Assembly (NCBI RefSeq): GCF_020923435.1
Contig: NZ_CP087263.1
Location: forward strand, 3,553,970-3,617,969
DNA: 64,000 nt
Origin: Brevibacillus humidisoli
GTDB lineage: Bacteria > Bacillota > Bacilli > Brevibacillales > Brevibacillaceae
Direction: 5' to 3'
Both the position numbers and the translations under genes were made by a program. The stretch's first letter is position 1, and each line of letters starts with the position of its first letter. The notes beneath the pieces were generated by a model. The model saw only the letters and a program-made list of their open reading frames with translations. It searched no databases and was not told the origin of the DNA. Shown piece by piece: positions 28,128-37,248 of the stretch.

Positions 28128-29249
28128 CTATTTGCGATCAGGGAGTCCTTTTCTCAACTGAGACCTGCCGCGAAACGCACCGATTGCCCATAGCAGCAGG
28201 GGCAGGAGCACCCCATAGGTAAACACATACAATGGCCACGTGTCCCGATCAAACTCGTGCGAATCGACGATATTGGGATGGGTGAACGTTGAAAACACAA
28301 TCATGAGCAGCCCGAGCGGCAAAGTCAGAAAGCGGTATCTTTGTATCTCCAGCGTTTGGGCGAGGCCAACAATAGACGCATAAAAGTAAAATGCCGCCTT
28401 TATGTAGATGGTAATGAGCCAGATGATCGCCATCACAGCCTCGATCCGCTGCACGATATTGCCTACGTCTATCTTTTTCGCCAATGCATAACTAGGATAG
28501 GTCTGCCGCGACGTGATGTCTGCACCCAACACCAAGATCGTCAACCCGATCATCACGATGAGAATCGCCCCACCCACCAATACGCCGCTCACAAAGGCTT
28601 TCTTCGCTGTTTGAGGATCGTTGACGGAAACGGGAAACATCATCAGCATCGTAAACATGGGCCACGAGAAAATACTGCTGACGAGCATGGTAGCATAAAG
28701 CAGTGGTCCTATCCCTGTTTCAAACACTGGTTGCAAGTTTTGTGTATCCACCTGGGGAGAGACAAAAACAACTAAAATAATGAACAGAACCACGAACCAG
28801 GGAAATAAAATTTCCACGGCACGAGCCAACGTCTCGAGCCCCAAACGAACCCCAAGGATGACGATGCTCCCAAACAGGATGTGGATCGCTTCAATTGGCG
28901 TCTCCGGCATCCATTGCGTCACGACAAAGTTCCCGACATAAAACAACAATTCGGCTGCTGAGTAGAAAAATAGAAAAACAAGACTAAGAGAGACCGCCTT
29001 GCCCAGCCATTTACCTAGCGCTTGCTCAATCATCTTGACCAGGGTCAGATTGCCAAACTGACTTGCCAAAGCGTTGTACAAGAATACAACGAGCAAACTC
29101 AACACGGTCGCCCATACGGCAGGAATCCACGCATCTTGTTTGGCCACGTCGGCAACACCTGCAGGCACAACCAGGATCGCTGTGCCGACCGAAAAAATCA
29201 CCACGATGTAACGGAATTGTCGAACCGATAACTTGTCGTTCTCCTGCAT
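28128..29249 (-). CDS. Spore germination permease, GerAB/GerKB family (copy 1)
   Basis: 373 residues, same architecture as the 26758 copy: GTAILVVPAGVADVAKQDAW at the first segments, TPIEAIHILFGSIVILGVRL, and the periplasmic VSPQVDTQNLQPVFE loop. Two B proteins in one operon suggest either two receptor complexes sharing the single A protein, or a heteromeric receptor with wider germinant range. Confidence 0.9.
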   Translation of the reverse strand: MQENDKLSVRQFRYIVVIFSVGTAILVVPAGVADVAKQDAWIPAVWATVLSLLVVFLYNALASQFGNLTLVKMIEQALGKWLGKAVSLSLVFLFFYSAAELLFYVGNFVVTQWMPETPIEAIHILFGSIVILGVRLGLETLARAVEILFPWFVVLFIILVVFVSPQVDTQNLQPVFETGIGPLLYATMLVSSIFSWPMFTMLMMFPVSVNDPQTAKKAFVSGVLVGGAILIVMIGLTILVLGADITSRQTYPSYALAKKIDVGNIVQRIEAVMAIIWLITIYIKAAFYFYASIVGLAQTLEIQRYRFLTLPLGLLMIVFSTFTHPNIVDSHEFDRDTWPLYVFTYGVLLPLLLWAIGAFRGRSQLRKGLPDRK

Positions 29250-29277
29250 CTGTGGTCACCTTTCTACTGCGCGCAGT

Positions 29278-30477
29278 CTACTCTTTCATTTCCTCGAGGA
29301 AGGATTTGCTTACTGTACCCAAGCGACGGATCTTAAAATCTACCGTTACATGCACCGCTACATCGACAAACATTTCGTTCCAATCTTGTTTTAGTTGCCT
29401 CCATGCTTGCGGATCTGCGAAGTGAATCGCCTGGCCAAATCCAAAGATATCTACTTTGTATCTTCGTTGAACTTTTTTGATGGTACGTTGAATCCTGTCT
29501 TTTATCGCCTGCTCCACTCGCTTTTCCAGTTCGTAAATCGCCTGTGGATCGCTGACATCAAGCAAGCATTCCACTTCCCCGACATTTCCCTCCGTCTCGA
29601 CCGTGATCTCGATTTCCGGTTTTCCGTTGATAACCTTCCCCTTCAGTTCGGTCCCGGAGCGAATCACCTCCAGCACCAACTTCCCCCCTTTGGGGCAGCT
29701 CACCTCTTCTGCTGTATTTTGTATCCGATCGACTATGTAGGTATATCCTTTGCTTTCCTCTTCCGTCAACCAACCGATCAATTTGTCTTTGTTGAATACG
29801 GCAAGTCCGGAATACTGCAGTTGGCCGGGAGAATCGATCAACTCCACATTTTCCCTCGTTTCCCCTATTTCCGGGTCACCTTTTATTTGCACCCCTGACA
29901 GTACCGGATTCTTCCCAGCACTGGTCAGATCAGAGATTAGTTCATCCATTGTGACCGTCAGCGCCGGCCCCCATGACTTTTCCGAGGTTTCCAGGGAGGA
30001 AAAGAGATTAATAGCCGGGACTTTTTCTAGTGGCGTCAAGATTTCCAAGATATTTTCAGCCCTACTCCCCTTTGCGACAACGATATAGAAATCGGTTCGA
30101 TACTCGTGATCCCGGGTGATAAAATCCAATACGTTTCCGATTCCTTCTCTGGCGACCGCTTCCCCAATCACCAGCATGCGCAGATGAGAAGCATAGATTT
30201 TTCTGGGGCTGACCGTCGTCATTTTCCGTCTCGCTTCAAACAGATTTTTCCCTGTGGCATGATACATCGTCACTGGCGTACGACTGGCCGTCGCCTGCTT
30301 GGCTGCCACTTCTCCCGGATCAACGACCTGACTGGACACCCGGTATTGGCTGCCTTTCTTATCGATCGCGAACCCCACTTCCAGCGCGATATCATTCAGT
30401 TCGCGGCGGTTCCAACAACCGGCTGCTAGCAACAGCAGTACCAAGGACAGACAGATCAGCGCCACTTTTTGTTTCAC
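29278..30477 (-). CDS. Germination lipoprotein, Ger(x)C family (copy 1)
   Basis: 399 residues. Signal peptide with lipobox LLAAGC (Cys21), immediately followed by WNRRELND, the invariant start of mature GerC proteins, and the family ending LGTVSKSFLEEMKE. GerC is the outer-face lipoprotein of the germinant receptor, lipidated by Lgt. It is close to its neighbour copy at 30564 (same length, many shared blocks), so the pair arose by tandem duplication. Confidence 0.93.
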   Translation of the reverse strand: MKQKVALICLSLVLLLLAAGCWNRRELNDIALEVGFAIDKKGSQYRVSSQVVDPGEVAAKQATASRTPVTMYHATGKNLFEARRKMTTVSPRKIYASHLRMLVIGEAVAREGIGNVLDFITRDHEYRTDFYIVVAKGSRAENILEILTPLEKVPAINLFSSLETSEKSWGPALTVTMDELISDLTSAGKNPVLSGVQIKGDPEIGETRENVELIDSPGQLQYSGLAVFNKDKLIGWLTEEESKGYTYIVDRIQNTAEEVSCPKGGKLVLEVIRSGTELKGKVINGKPEIEITVETEGNVGEVECLLDVSDPQAIYELEKRVEQAIKDRIQRTIKKVQRRYKVDIFGFGQAIHFADPQAWRQLKQDWNEMFVDVAVHVTVDFKIRRLGTVSKSFLEEMKE

Positions 30478-30563
30478 CGCCCAACCTCCTTTCCATCATG
30501 ACTATTGACGCCTGCGTCGCTTGGTCAGCGCAGTTGGTTCCCTCCTCGTCCCCCTATGGCGCG

Positions 30564-31763
30564 TTATCCTTTCATATCCTGCAAAAAGGATTGGGTAACG
30601 GTCCCTAAACGGCGAATCTTGAAATCGACGTTCACGTTAACGGTCAGATCAACAAACTCTTCCTTCCATTCTCCCTTCCGTTTTTTCCATGCCTGCGGGT
30701 CGGCCTGGTAAATGGCCTGACCAAATCCAAAAATATCTACCTTATACGTTTTCTGCACTTTTTTGATCGTCCGTTCCACCCTTTTTTTGATCTCCTGTTC
30801 TGCCCGCTTCTCCAAGTCGGCAAGGGTACTACTTTTGGTTAGATCAATGAGACATTGCACTTCCCCAACATTTCCCTCCGTCTTGATCGTGATGTCGATT
30901 TCCGGTTTTCCGTTGGTCACCTTCCCCTCTACCTCAGTTGAGGAGCGGAGTACCTCTAATCCCAGCAATCCTCCTTTTGGGCAGGTGACGTTTTCGATTG
31001 TACTATCGACGAAGTCACGTATGTAGACAAGCCCTTTGCTTTCCTCCTCATTTAACCAGCCGACCAGTTTGTCTTGGCTGAATACGGCAAGCCCCGCATA
31101 CCGCACGCGAACAGGAGAATCGATCAACTCCAGGTTTTTCGTTGTTTCTCCCATCTCCCGATCTCCCGTGATTTCGATCCCCGTTAGAACGGGACTGATC
31201 CCTTCACTGGTCAAATCGGTAATCAATTCTTCCAACGTGATGCTCATCGTCTCGGCCCATGCGTTCTCCGACGTTTCCAGGGAACGAAACATTTTGTTGG
31301 CTGGAATTTTTTCCAACGGGGTTAAGTTCTTCAGGATTTGATGGGCGCTCGCCCCTCGCGCCACAACGATGTAAAAATCGGTACGAAACTCATGATCCCG
31401 AGAGATCAGATCCAAAGCTTTTCCAATTCCCTCTCTGGCTACTGACTCCCCCAGCACCAGCATGCGCAGGTGAGCCCCGTACATTTTTCTCGGGCTCTCC
31501 CGCGTCATCTTGCGCACGGTCTCAAACACGGAATCCCCTGTCATGTGATACATCGTCACTGGCGCGCGTCCCGCTCTCCCCTGCTTCACAGCCACTTCTC
31601 CGGGATCGACAATTTGTGTGGAGACCCTGTATTGTTTGCCCACTTTATCGATTGCGATCCCCACTTGGATGGAGATGTCATTTAATTCACGGCGGTTCCA
31701 ACAGCCGGTGGCGAACAGCAACGCGACGGCAACCAGGCAAAACAGGGTCACGTTCCGCTTCAC
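30564..31763 (-). CDS. Germination lipoprotein, Ger(x)C family (copy 2)
   Basis: 399 residues, lipobox LFATGC (Cys21) then WNRRELND. Shared with copy 1: VDPGEVA near residue 50, DHEFRTDFYIVVA, VDIFGFGQAI near 340 and LGTVTQSFL at the end. Differences are spread evenly, indicating an old duplication rather than recent gene conversion. Follows gerA by 30 bases. Confidence 0.93.
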   Translation of the reverse strand: MKRNVTLFCLVAVALLFATGCWNRRELNDISIQVGIAIDKVGKQYRVSTQIVDPGEVAVKQGRAGRAPVTMYHMTGDSVFETVRKMTRESPRKMYGAHLRMLVLGESVAREGIGKALDLISRDHEFRTDFYIVVARGASAHQILKNLTPLEKIPANKMFRSLETSENAWAETMSITLEELITDLTSEGISPVLTGIEITGDREMGETTKNLELIDSPVRVRYAGLAVFSQDKLVGWLNEEESKGLVYIRDFVDSTIENVTCPKGGLLGLEVLRSSTEVEGKVTNGKPEIDITIKTEGNVGEVQCLIDLTKSSTLADLEKRAEQEIKKRVERTIKKVQKTYKVDIFGFGQAIYQADPQAWKKRKGEWKEEFVDLTVNVNVDFKIRRLGTVTQSFLQDMKG

Positions 31764-31793
31764 AGCTCAACCTCCTTTCGATCCGCTCGTTGT

Positions 31794-33395
31794 TCACCGC
31801 CGTGGCGGCGGTTTTGGAGTGGACGGATTCTGCTCACGCCTCACGTTTCGTTGACTGATGAGGCGGGGACGGGAGAACATGGCCCACCAAGGCACCCGCA
31901 ACATGGCGTCCTTCTGGTCGGTCGGTATTAACGGAGCAAACGGACTTAAGTATGGCACCCCGAATGAACGTAGACTGCACAAGTGCAGGACGAGTGCAAT
32001 TAACCCGACGATAATCCCAAACAGCCCAAAAGAAGCGGCAAGTGCCATCAGCGCAAAGCGAAGTATGCGTACAGCAATTCCTATGTTAAAAGCTGGCAAC
32101 ACAAACGTGGAAATCGCTGTGATCGCAACGACAATGACCATCGCGGCAGACACAATGCCGGCCTCCACCGCCGCAGTTCCAACCACCAGCGTGCCCACGA
32201 TCGATACCGCGGCGGCAATCGCCTTGGGCATTCTCACGCCCGCTTCCCGCAAGATTTCAAAAGTAATCTCCATGATCAGCGCCTCGATGAAGGCGGGAAA
32301 GGGAACGCCTTCCCGCTGCGCCGCCAGACTGATCAACAGCGGCGTCGGGATCATTTCCTGATGAAAGGTGGTAATCGCGATGTAAAGCGATGGTGCGAGC
32401 AAGGCAATAAAGAAGGAAAGATAACGAAGCAACCGCAGCAGTGTACTAATGTCGGCCCGCTGATAATAATCCTCCGGCGCCTGAAAAAATTGCACCATCA
32501 GAGCAGGGACCAACAGCACAAACGGTGTCCCGTCAACCAGGATCGCTATCCGCCCCTCCAGCAGCCCGGCAGCGATCACATCCGGGCGCTCTGTATTGTA
32601 AATGGTAGGAAAAGGCGTGTACGTCTCATCCTGGATTAACTCCTCGATGTAGCCGCTTTCCAGAATCCCGTCAATATCAATCCGATCCAGTCGCGCACGT
32701 ACTTCTTGGACAACTTCCTGATTAGCGATTCCGTCGATGTACATGATCGCCACTTCAGTTTTGGTCACACGGCCGATCACCCTGCTTTCCAGCCGCAGGT
32801 TGCGATCTCTTATCTTTCGTCGGACGAGCGCCGTGTTGGTGCGGATGGTTTCCGTAAATCCTTCCCGTGGACCGCGAATGACCGACTCGGCACTCGTCTC
32901 CTGCACACCTCGGTCACGCCAGCCGCTCATCCCGATCACAAAGCCCTGCACATAACCGTCCAACAAGAGGACTACGTTCCCTGAAACCAGCGATGCAACC
33001 ACTGTGTCAAGATCATTCACATCTTCAATTTCTCCTACTGTCAGGACGAATTCTTTCAAGAAAGGTAAAAGGTTCTGACTATGAGAGAGCATGTCCTCAA
33101 AGTCCGTCTGGTGAATGTCGACCATCAGTGTTTCCATGATAAAATCCTGCACCGATTTTGTATCGGCCAAACCGTCGATATATAAGATCCCGACCTTGAT
33201 CCGTCGGCTGGAACCAATTCGAACCTCTCTGATGACGAGATCGTCACTATTTCCAAGCACATCGACCACCTTCTGAACATTTTTCTGAAGGCTCGGTCGC
33301 AGCAGCTCCGTTTGCGTTGTCTGGTCAACCAAGCCGCCGTGGAAAAACTGCTTGCTCACGGGCGGTTTTCGATGTCTTTTTCCAAAAAACCTCAT
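31794..33395 (-). CDS. Spore germination protein GerAA family
   Basis: 533 residues, first gene of the germinant-receptor operon. ATG 33395 (MRFFGKRHRK) is used because AAGGAAG lies at proper distance; the GTG at 33419 would place that site inside the gene. A large soluble N-terminal half, with DLVIREVRIGSSRRIKVGIL and VTKTEVAIMYIDGIAN, precedes about five membrane segments containing EGVPFPAFIEALIMEITFEI, the GerA hallmark. The tail is Pro/Arg-rich. GerA probably forms the oligomeric ion channel of the receptor. Confidence 0.93.
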   Translation of the reverse strand: MRFFGKRHRKPPVSKQFFHGGLVDQTTQTELLRPSLQKNVQKVVDVLGNSDDLVIREVRIGSSRRIKVGILYIDGLADTKSVQDFIMETLMVDIHQTDFEDMLSHSQNLLPFLKEFVLTVGEIEDVNDLDTVVASLVSGNVVLLLDGYVQGFVIGMSGWRDRGVQETSAESVIRGPREGFTETIRTNTALVRRKIRDRNLRLESRVIGRVTKTEVAIMYIDGIANQEVVQEVRARLDRIDIDGILESGYIEELIQDETYTPFPTIYNTERPDVIAAGLLEGRIAILVDGTPFVLLVPALMVQFFQAPEDYYQRADISTLLRLLRYLSFFIALLAPSLYIAITTFHQEMIPTPLLISLAAQREGVPFPAFIEALIMEITFEILREAGVRMPKAIAAAVSIVGTLVVGTAAVEAGIVSAAMVIVVAITAISTFVLPAFNIGIAVRILRFALMALAASFGLFGIIVGLIALVLHLCSLRSFGVPYLSPFAPLIPTDQKDAMLRVPWWAMFSRPRLISQRNVRREQNPSTPKPPPRR

Positions 33396-33582
33396 GCCGA
33401 TTTCTTCCTTTTCGATCACTAGTTATCCTCAGCATATACCTACGATAACCTTTCTAAACATCGCACAATTACCCGCGCTGCAGACCATCAGCTAAGCGTT
33501 GCCGTTTCTGCAACGATGCTGACTGCCAGATGTAACACTCCTTTTATTTCCACGTCTCAGCAGATAAAAGGGGGTATTCATC

Positions 33583-35100
33583 ATGCCAAGAAAAAGATAT
33601 CTATTGGCGGCGGCAACCGCTCTGTTTGCTTTCGCAGCAGCAGGATGTGCTGTGAGTCAGCAGAGCGCGCAACAGGAGGCCGCCAGCAATATGGCGCGAT
33701 CAGCAGATAGTGTGTCTGAGTCGGGCTATGCCGGTCAGCCAGCCCCGCCAAACGGGGAAGCGTACGACAACATGTACTTTGAGCATTACGGAACCAACCC
33801 GTTTATCGCGACCGAAGAGGATCGCCTCTCCACCTTTGCCGCAGATGTTGATACTGGGTCCTACACCGTGATGCGAAACTACATCAACCGCGGCGAGCTG
33901 CCGCCAAATGACGCGGTACGGGTAGAAGAGTTTGTCAACTACTTCCCGGTGGCGTATCCACTTCCAGCTCAAGGCGATACCTTTGCCATTCACACAGACG
34001 GGGGGCCTTCTCCCTTTGGCGAGGGGTATGACCTTCTGCGTATCGGGATCAAGGGCAAAGAAATCGCAATCGAAAATCGGCTCCCTGCCCATCTCACCTT
34101 TGTGATTGACGTGTCTGGTTCGATGAATCGAGAAAATCGGCTCGAACTGGTGAAAAAAAGCTTGCGTGTTTTGGTTGATCAACTAACAGAAGAAGATACC
34201 GTAGGCATCGTCGTGTACGGCTCGCGCGGCCGCGTCCTGCTGGAGCCTACATCGATTGCAGAGAGAGAAGAGATTATGCAGGCGATCGATCAACTGCAGC
34301 CCGAAGGATCGACCAATGCAGAAGAGGGGCTCCGCTTGGGATATGAGATGGCCGCCGAATGGTATGAGAAGGGGGCCATTAACCGTGTCATCCTCTGCTC
34401 TGACGGGGTAGCCAACGTCGGAAAAACGGGACATGAGGAGATTCTCAAAGAGATTGAACAGCATGCCACAGCAGGTATCGCCCTCAGTACCTTTGGTTTC
34501 GGGATGGGCAACTACAACGACGTACTGATGGAGCAGTTGGCCGACGAGGGTGATGGCCAATACGCCTACATCGGTACGTTCTCCGAAGCGAGACGGGTGT
34601 TCACCGAGGCTCTTACCGGCACCCTGCAGACGATCGCCAGCGAGGTGAAGATTCAAGTCGAGTTTGATCCTGGCCAAGTGGAACGCTACCGATTGCTCGG
34701 ATACGAAAACCGGGATGTACGCGATGAAGACTTCCGCAACGATAAAGTGGACGCCGGCGAGATCGGCTCCGGTCACACCGTCACCGCGCTGTATGAAGTG
34801 AAGCGAAAAGGCAGTGCCACTGCTCCACTGGGCACCATTCGCCTGCGCTATCGAGAGCAGGAGAGCGGTCAAATCAAGGAAATCGAACAACCCCTGCTCA
34901 CTGGCAATGAGTTGTCCCAAGATTTGCGCTTTCTGGCCGCCGTTGCAGAATACGCGGAGATTTTGCGCGGCAGCTACTGGGCGAAGGACGGTTCGCTGGA
35001 AGAGGTTCTGCAGTTGGCGGAGGAGAACAGCTCCGGCGAACAGCAGATGGAATTCGTGCGCCTGGTAAAGGACAGCATTGCCTTGCAGCGGGAAGAATAA
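33583..35100 (+). CDS. YfbK-like lipoprotein with von Willebrand factor A domain
   Basis: 505 residues. Lipobox AAAGC with Cys22 anchors it to the membrane. The segment after about residue 75 (STFAADVDTGSYTVMRNYIN, then GELPPNDAVRVEEFVNYFP) is the YfbK N-terminal domain; the VWA domain follows with an intact MIDAS DVSGSMN (Asp176), and a DUF3520-type C-terminal region. A role in protein interaction at the cell surface is inferred; the precise function is unknown in the family. Divergent from gerA. Confidence 0.9.
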   Translation: MPRKRYLLAAATALFAFAAAGCAVSQQSAQQEAASNMARSADSVSESGYAGQPAPPNGEAYDNMYFEHYGTNPFIATEEDRLSTFAADVDTGSYTVMRNYINRGELPPNDAVRVEEFVNYFPVAYPLPAQGDTFAIHTDGGPSPFGEGYDLLRIGIKGKEIAIENRLPAHLTFVIDVSGSMNRENRLELVKKSLRVLVDQLTEEDTVGIVVYGSRGRVLLEPTSIAEREEIMQAIDQLQPEGSTNAEEGLRLGYEMAAEWYEKGAINRVILCSDGVANVGKTGHEEILKEIEQHATAGIALSTFGFGMGNYNDVLMEQLADEGDGQYAYIGTFSEARRVFTEALTGTLQTIASEVKIQVEFDPGQVERYRLLGYENRDVRDEDFRNDKVDAGEIGSGHTVTALYEVKRKGSATAPLGTIRLRYREQESGQIKEIEQPLLTGNELSQDLRFLAAVAEYAEILRGSYWAKDGSLEEVLQLAEENSSGEQQMEFVRLVKDSIALQREE

Positions 35101-35126
35101 CAATTGACTCACCGGTTCGACGCCGC

Positions 35127-35160
35127 AACTGTCAGCAGTGGACAGCTGCGGCGTTTGTTT
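35127..35160 (+). terminator. Terminator-like hairpin after the VWA gene
   Basis: ACGCCGCA and TGCGGCGT flank an inner CTGTC/GACAG pairing, giving a long G+C-rich stem followed by TTTGTTT. Confidence 0.7.
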
Positions 35161-35226
35161 GGAGAGGAGACGGGACTGCATAAAATCAGCATAAATCAAG
35201 GATAGTCAGAATGCACATGGGGAAGG

Positions 35227-35259
35227 TATAATAAATCGAAAAGTGAGTGATTACTCACT
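35227..35259 (+). promoter_or_regulatory. Promoter and TetR-type operator of the exporter operon
   Basis: A -10 box TATAAT (35227-35232) is followed by the palindrome AGTGAGTGATTACTCACT (35242-35259, eight of nine pairs symmetric), around the transcription start. TGAGTGATTACTCA-type sites are typical TetR-family operators. The TetR gene at the end of the same operon is the natural ligand-responsive repressor. Confidence 0.75.
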
Positions 35260-35284
35260 CTAAAAATTGAAGGGGGATTGATCC

Positions 35285-36475
35285 ATGCGAAATCGCGCCC
35301 TGCTCACCACCCTTTCCTTATCCATGTTTCTTCTGACATCCTGCTCCCTGTACGGACAGGAAGATACGACGCTCTCCGGTACGATTGAAGCGGATGAACT
35401 GCCAATCGTAGCAGAGGTTGGCGGCATGGTTCGCTCCATCGCAGTAGACGAAGGAGCCAGCTTGCAGCAAGGAGAGGAAATAGCCACGATCGATGACCGT
35501 ACCTTTCGGCTGCAGGTAGAGGAAGCGGAAGCGCTGTTGGCTCAGGCAACCGCCAAACTGGAAGAAGCCAAAGCGGGTACACGCAACCAGACACTGCAGC
35601 AGGCAGCGGCGTCCGTCCAACAGTCTCAGGCCACTGTCCAGCAAGCAGAAGCCCGACTGCGGCAAGCCAAAGCACAGGTGACACGTGCTCAAGAGCAGCT
35701 GCAGCAAGTCCAGGCTCAGTTGGAAGGAGCAAAGCGCACGCTTGCCTATCACCAATCACGATTGCAGGAAACGACGCAGCTCTTTGAACAGGGTGCAGCC
35801 ACCAATCGCGATGTGGAGACCCAGCAAGAAGCCGTTAATCAGGCACAGACACAGGTGGACCAATTGACTGCGCAAGTCTCCGCCAGCCGTTCTCAGGCAA
35901 TCAGCGCCGAAAACGAGGTAGAGGCAGCCACGGCCCAATTGGCAGCAGCCCAGTCTCAGGAAGATCACGCTTCCGCCCAGTTGGATTTGCTCCGTGAAGG
36001 CAGTACCGGCTACACGATCAAAGCACTGCTGGCGGCGGAAAAACAGGCACGCGCCAAACTGGAGGCGGCCAAACTGCAGCTGCAAAAGACAACCCTCATC
36101 GCACCCGCGGACGGCATCCTGCTGCGCAGCAACATCACAGAAGGGGAAGTGGTGAAGGCCGGAGCCACCCTGTTTACGATGATGAAAAAAGAGAAACTTG
36201 AGCTTACGGTTTACATTCCGGAAGCAGACCTGGGCATGGTATCAGTCGGCCAACAGGTCAGCGTCCAGGTTGACGCCTACCCCGGCGAACAGTTTACCGG
36301 GATGATCAGCGCGATCGCCGACAAAGCGGAGTTCACACCGAAAAACGTGCAGACCAAAGAAGAGCGCACCAAGCTGGTTTTCGCCGTTACTATTCAGCTG
36401 CAGAACGGGTTTGACAAACTGAAACCGGGCATGCCTGCTGACGTCTCGCTCTCGGAGGGGGAGGAGTCCCGATGA
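35285..36475 (+). CDS. HlyD-family periplasmic-adaptor-like lipoprotein of an ABC exporter
   Basis: 396 residues; lipobox LLTSC (Cys20). N-terminal lipoyl half-motif GTIEADELPIVAEVGG, a long Gln/Ala-rich coiled-coil hairpin (about 80-250), second lipoyl half (LIAPADGILLRSNITEGEVV) and a beta-barrel region VGQQVSVQVDAYPGEQF. This is the membrane-fusion protein architecture (YbhG/EmrA-like). Its stop overlaps the ATPase start by four bases. With the next two genes it forms a YbhGFSR-like export system, probably for amphiphilic drugs. Confidence 0.9.
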   Translation: MRNRALLTTLSLSMFLLTSCSLYGQEDTTLSGTIEADELPIVAEVGGMVRSIAVDEGASLQQGEEIATIDDRTFRLQVEEAEALLAQATAKLEEAKAGTRNQTLQQAAASVQQSQATVQQAEARLRQAKAQVTRAQEQLQQVQAQLEGAKRTLAYHQSRLQETTQLFEQGAATNRDVETQQEAVNQAQTQVDQLTAQVSASRSQAISAENEVEAATAQLAAAQSQEDHASAQLDLLREGSTGYTIKALLAAEKQARAKLEAAKLQLQKTTLIAPADGILLRSNITEGEVVKAGATLFTMMKKEKLELTVYIPEADLGMVSVGQQVSVQVDAYPGEQFTGMISAIADKAEFTPKNVQTKEERTKLVFAVTIQLQNGFDKLKPGMPADVSLSEGEESR

Positions 36476-37248
36476 ACGATGTGATTCAGTGTGAAAACCT
36501 GACCAAGAAGTTTCAGCAGCATGTGGTCGTGAACAACCTGACCCTATCGATCCGCAAAGGGTCTATCTTTGGCTTTCTCGGGCCAAACGGCTCCGGCAAA
36601 TCCACCACGATCCGCATGCTGTGCGGTTTGCTGCTGCCTACCTCCGGCTCCGGCACCGTGCTCGGCTTTGACATCACCAAAGAGAGTGAGGAGATTAAGC
36701 AGCGCATCGGCTATATGTCGCAGCGGTTCAGCTTGTACGAAGATTTGACGGTTGAGGAGAACCTAGACTTTTATGCGGGGATCTACGGCATCACTGGATC
36801 ACGCCTGCGGGAGCGGAAGGCAGAACTGATCGCGATGGCCGGACTGGAAGGACGGGAGAATCAGTTGGCAGGCTCGCTCTCTGGAGGTTGGAAGCAGCGA
36901 CTGGCTCTCTCCTGCGCTCTATTGCATCAACCGGAGCTGCTGATCCTCGACGAGCCGACGGCAGGGGTTGACCCGGTCTCCCGCCGTGTTTTCTGGGACG
37001 TGATCCACCGTCTGGCTGAACAGGGGATGACCGTCCTGGTCAGTACCCATTACATGGACGAAGCGGAGACCTGTGACGAGATCGGCTTTATCTTCTTCGG
37101 AGATTTGCTTGCCCAAGGCACGCCGCGCCAGTTGATTGAACGGATGAGCGCAGCCAATCTGGAAGACGTTTTTATCGCACTGGTGCACGAGGCAGAAGCG
37201 AAGAAACGGAACGGAACCTCCGTCGGCGAAACGGGGCGAGTCCAATGA
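36472..37248 (+). CDS. ABC exporter ATPase (YbhF-like, single domain)
   Basis: 258 residues. Walker A GPNGSGKSTT (37-46), Q-loop MSQRFSLYEDLTVEENL, signature LSGGWKQRLAL (the W is usual for this subfamily), Walker B LLILDEPTAGVD and switch His in VSTHYMDEAETC. Energises the ABC-2 permease that follows, overlapping it by four bases. Only one nucleotide-binding domain, where the enterobacterial YbhF has two, so it should dimerise. Confidence 0.93.
   Translation: MNDVIQCENLTKKFQQHVVVNNLTLSIRKGSIFGFLGPNGSGKSTTIRMLCGLLLPTSGSGTVLGFDITKESEEIKQRIGYMSQRFSLYEDLTVEENLDFYAGIYGITGSRLRERKAELIAMAGLEGRENQLAGSLSGGWKQRLALSCALLHQPELLILDEPTAGVDPVSRRVFWDVIHRLAEQGMTVLVSTHYMDEAETCDEIGFIFFGDLLAQGTPRQLIERMSAANLEDVFIALVHEAEAKKRNGTSVGETGRVQ

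Noticed and set aside
36856-36884. Degenerate ABC signature LSGGW in the exporter ATPase
   Set aside because: This form is usual in YbhF-like ATPases and does not indicate loss of function.
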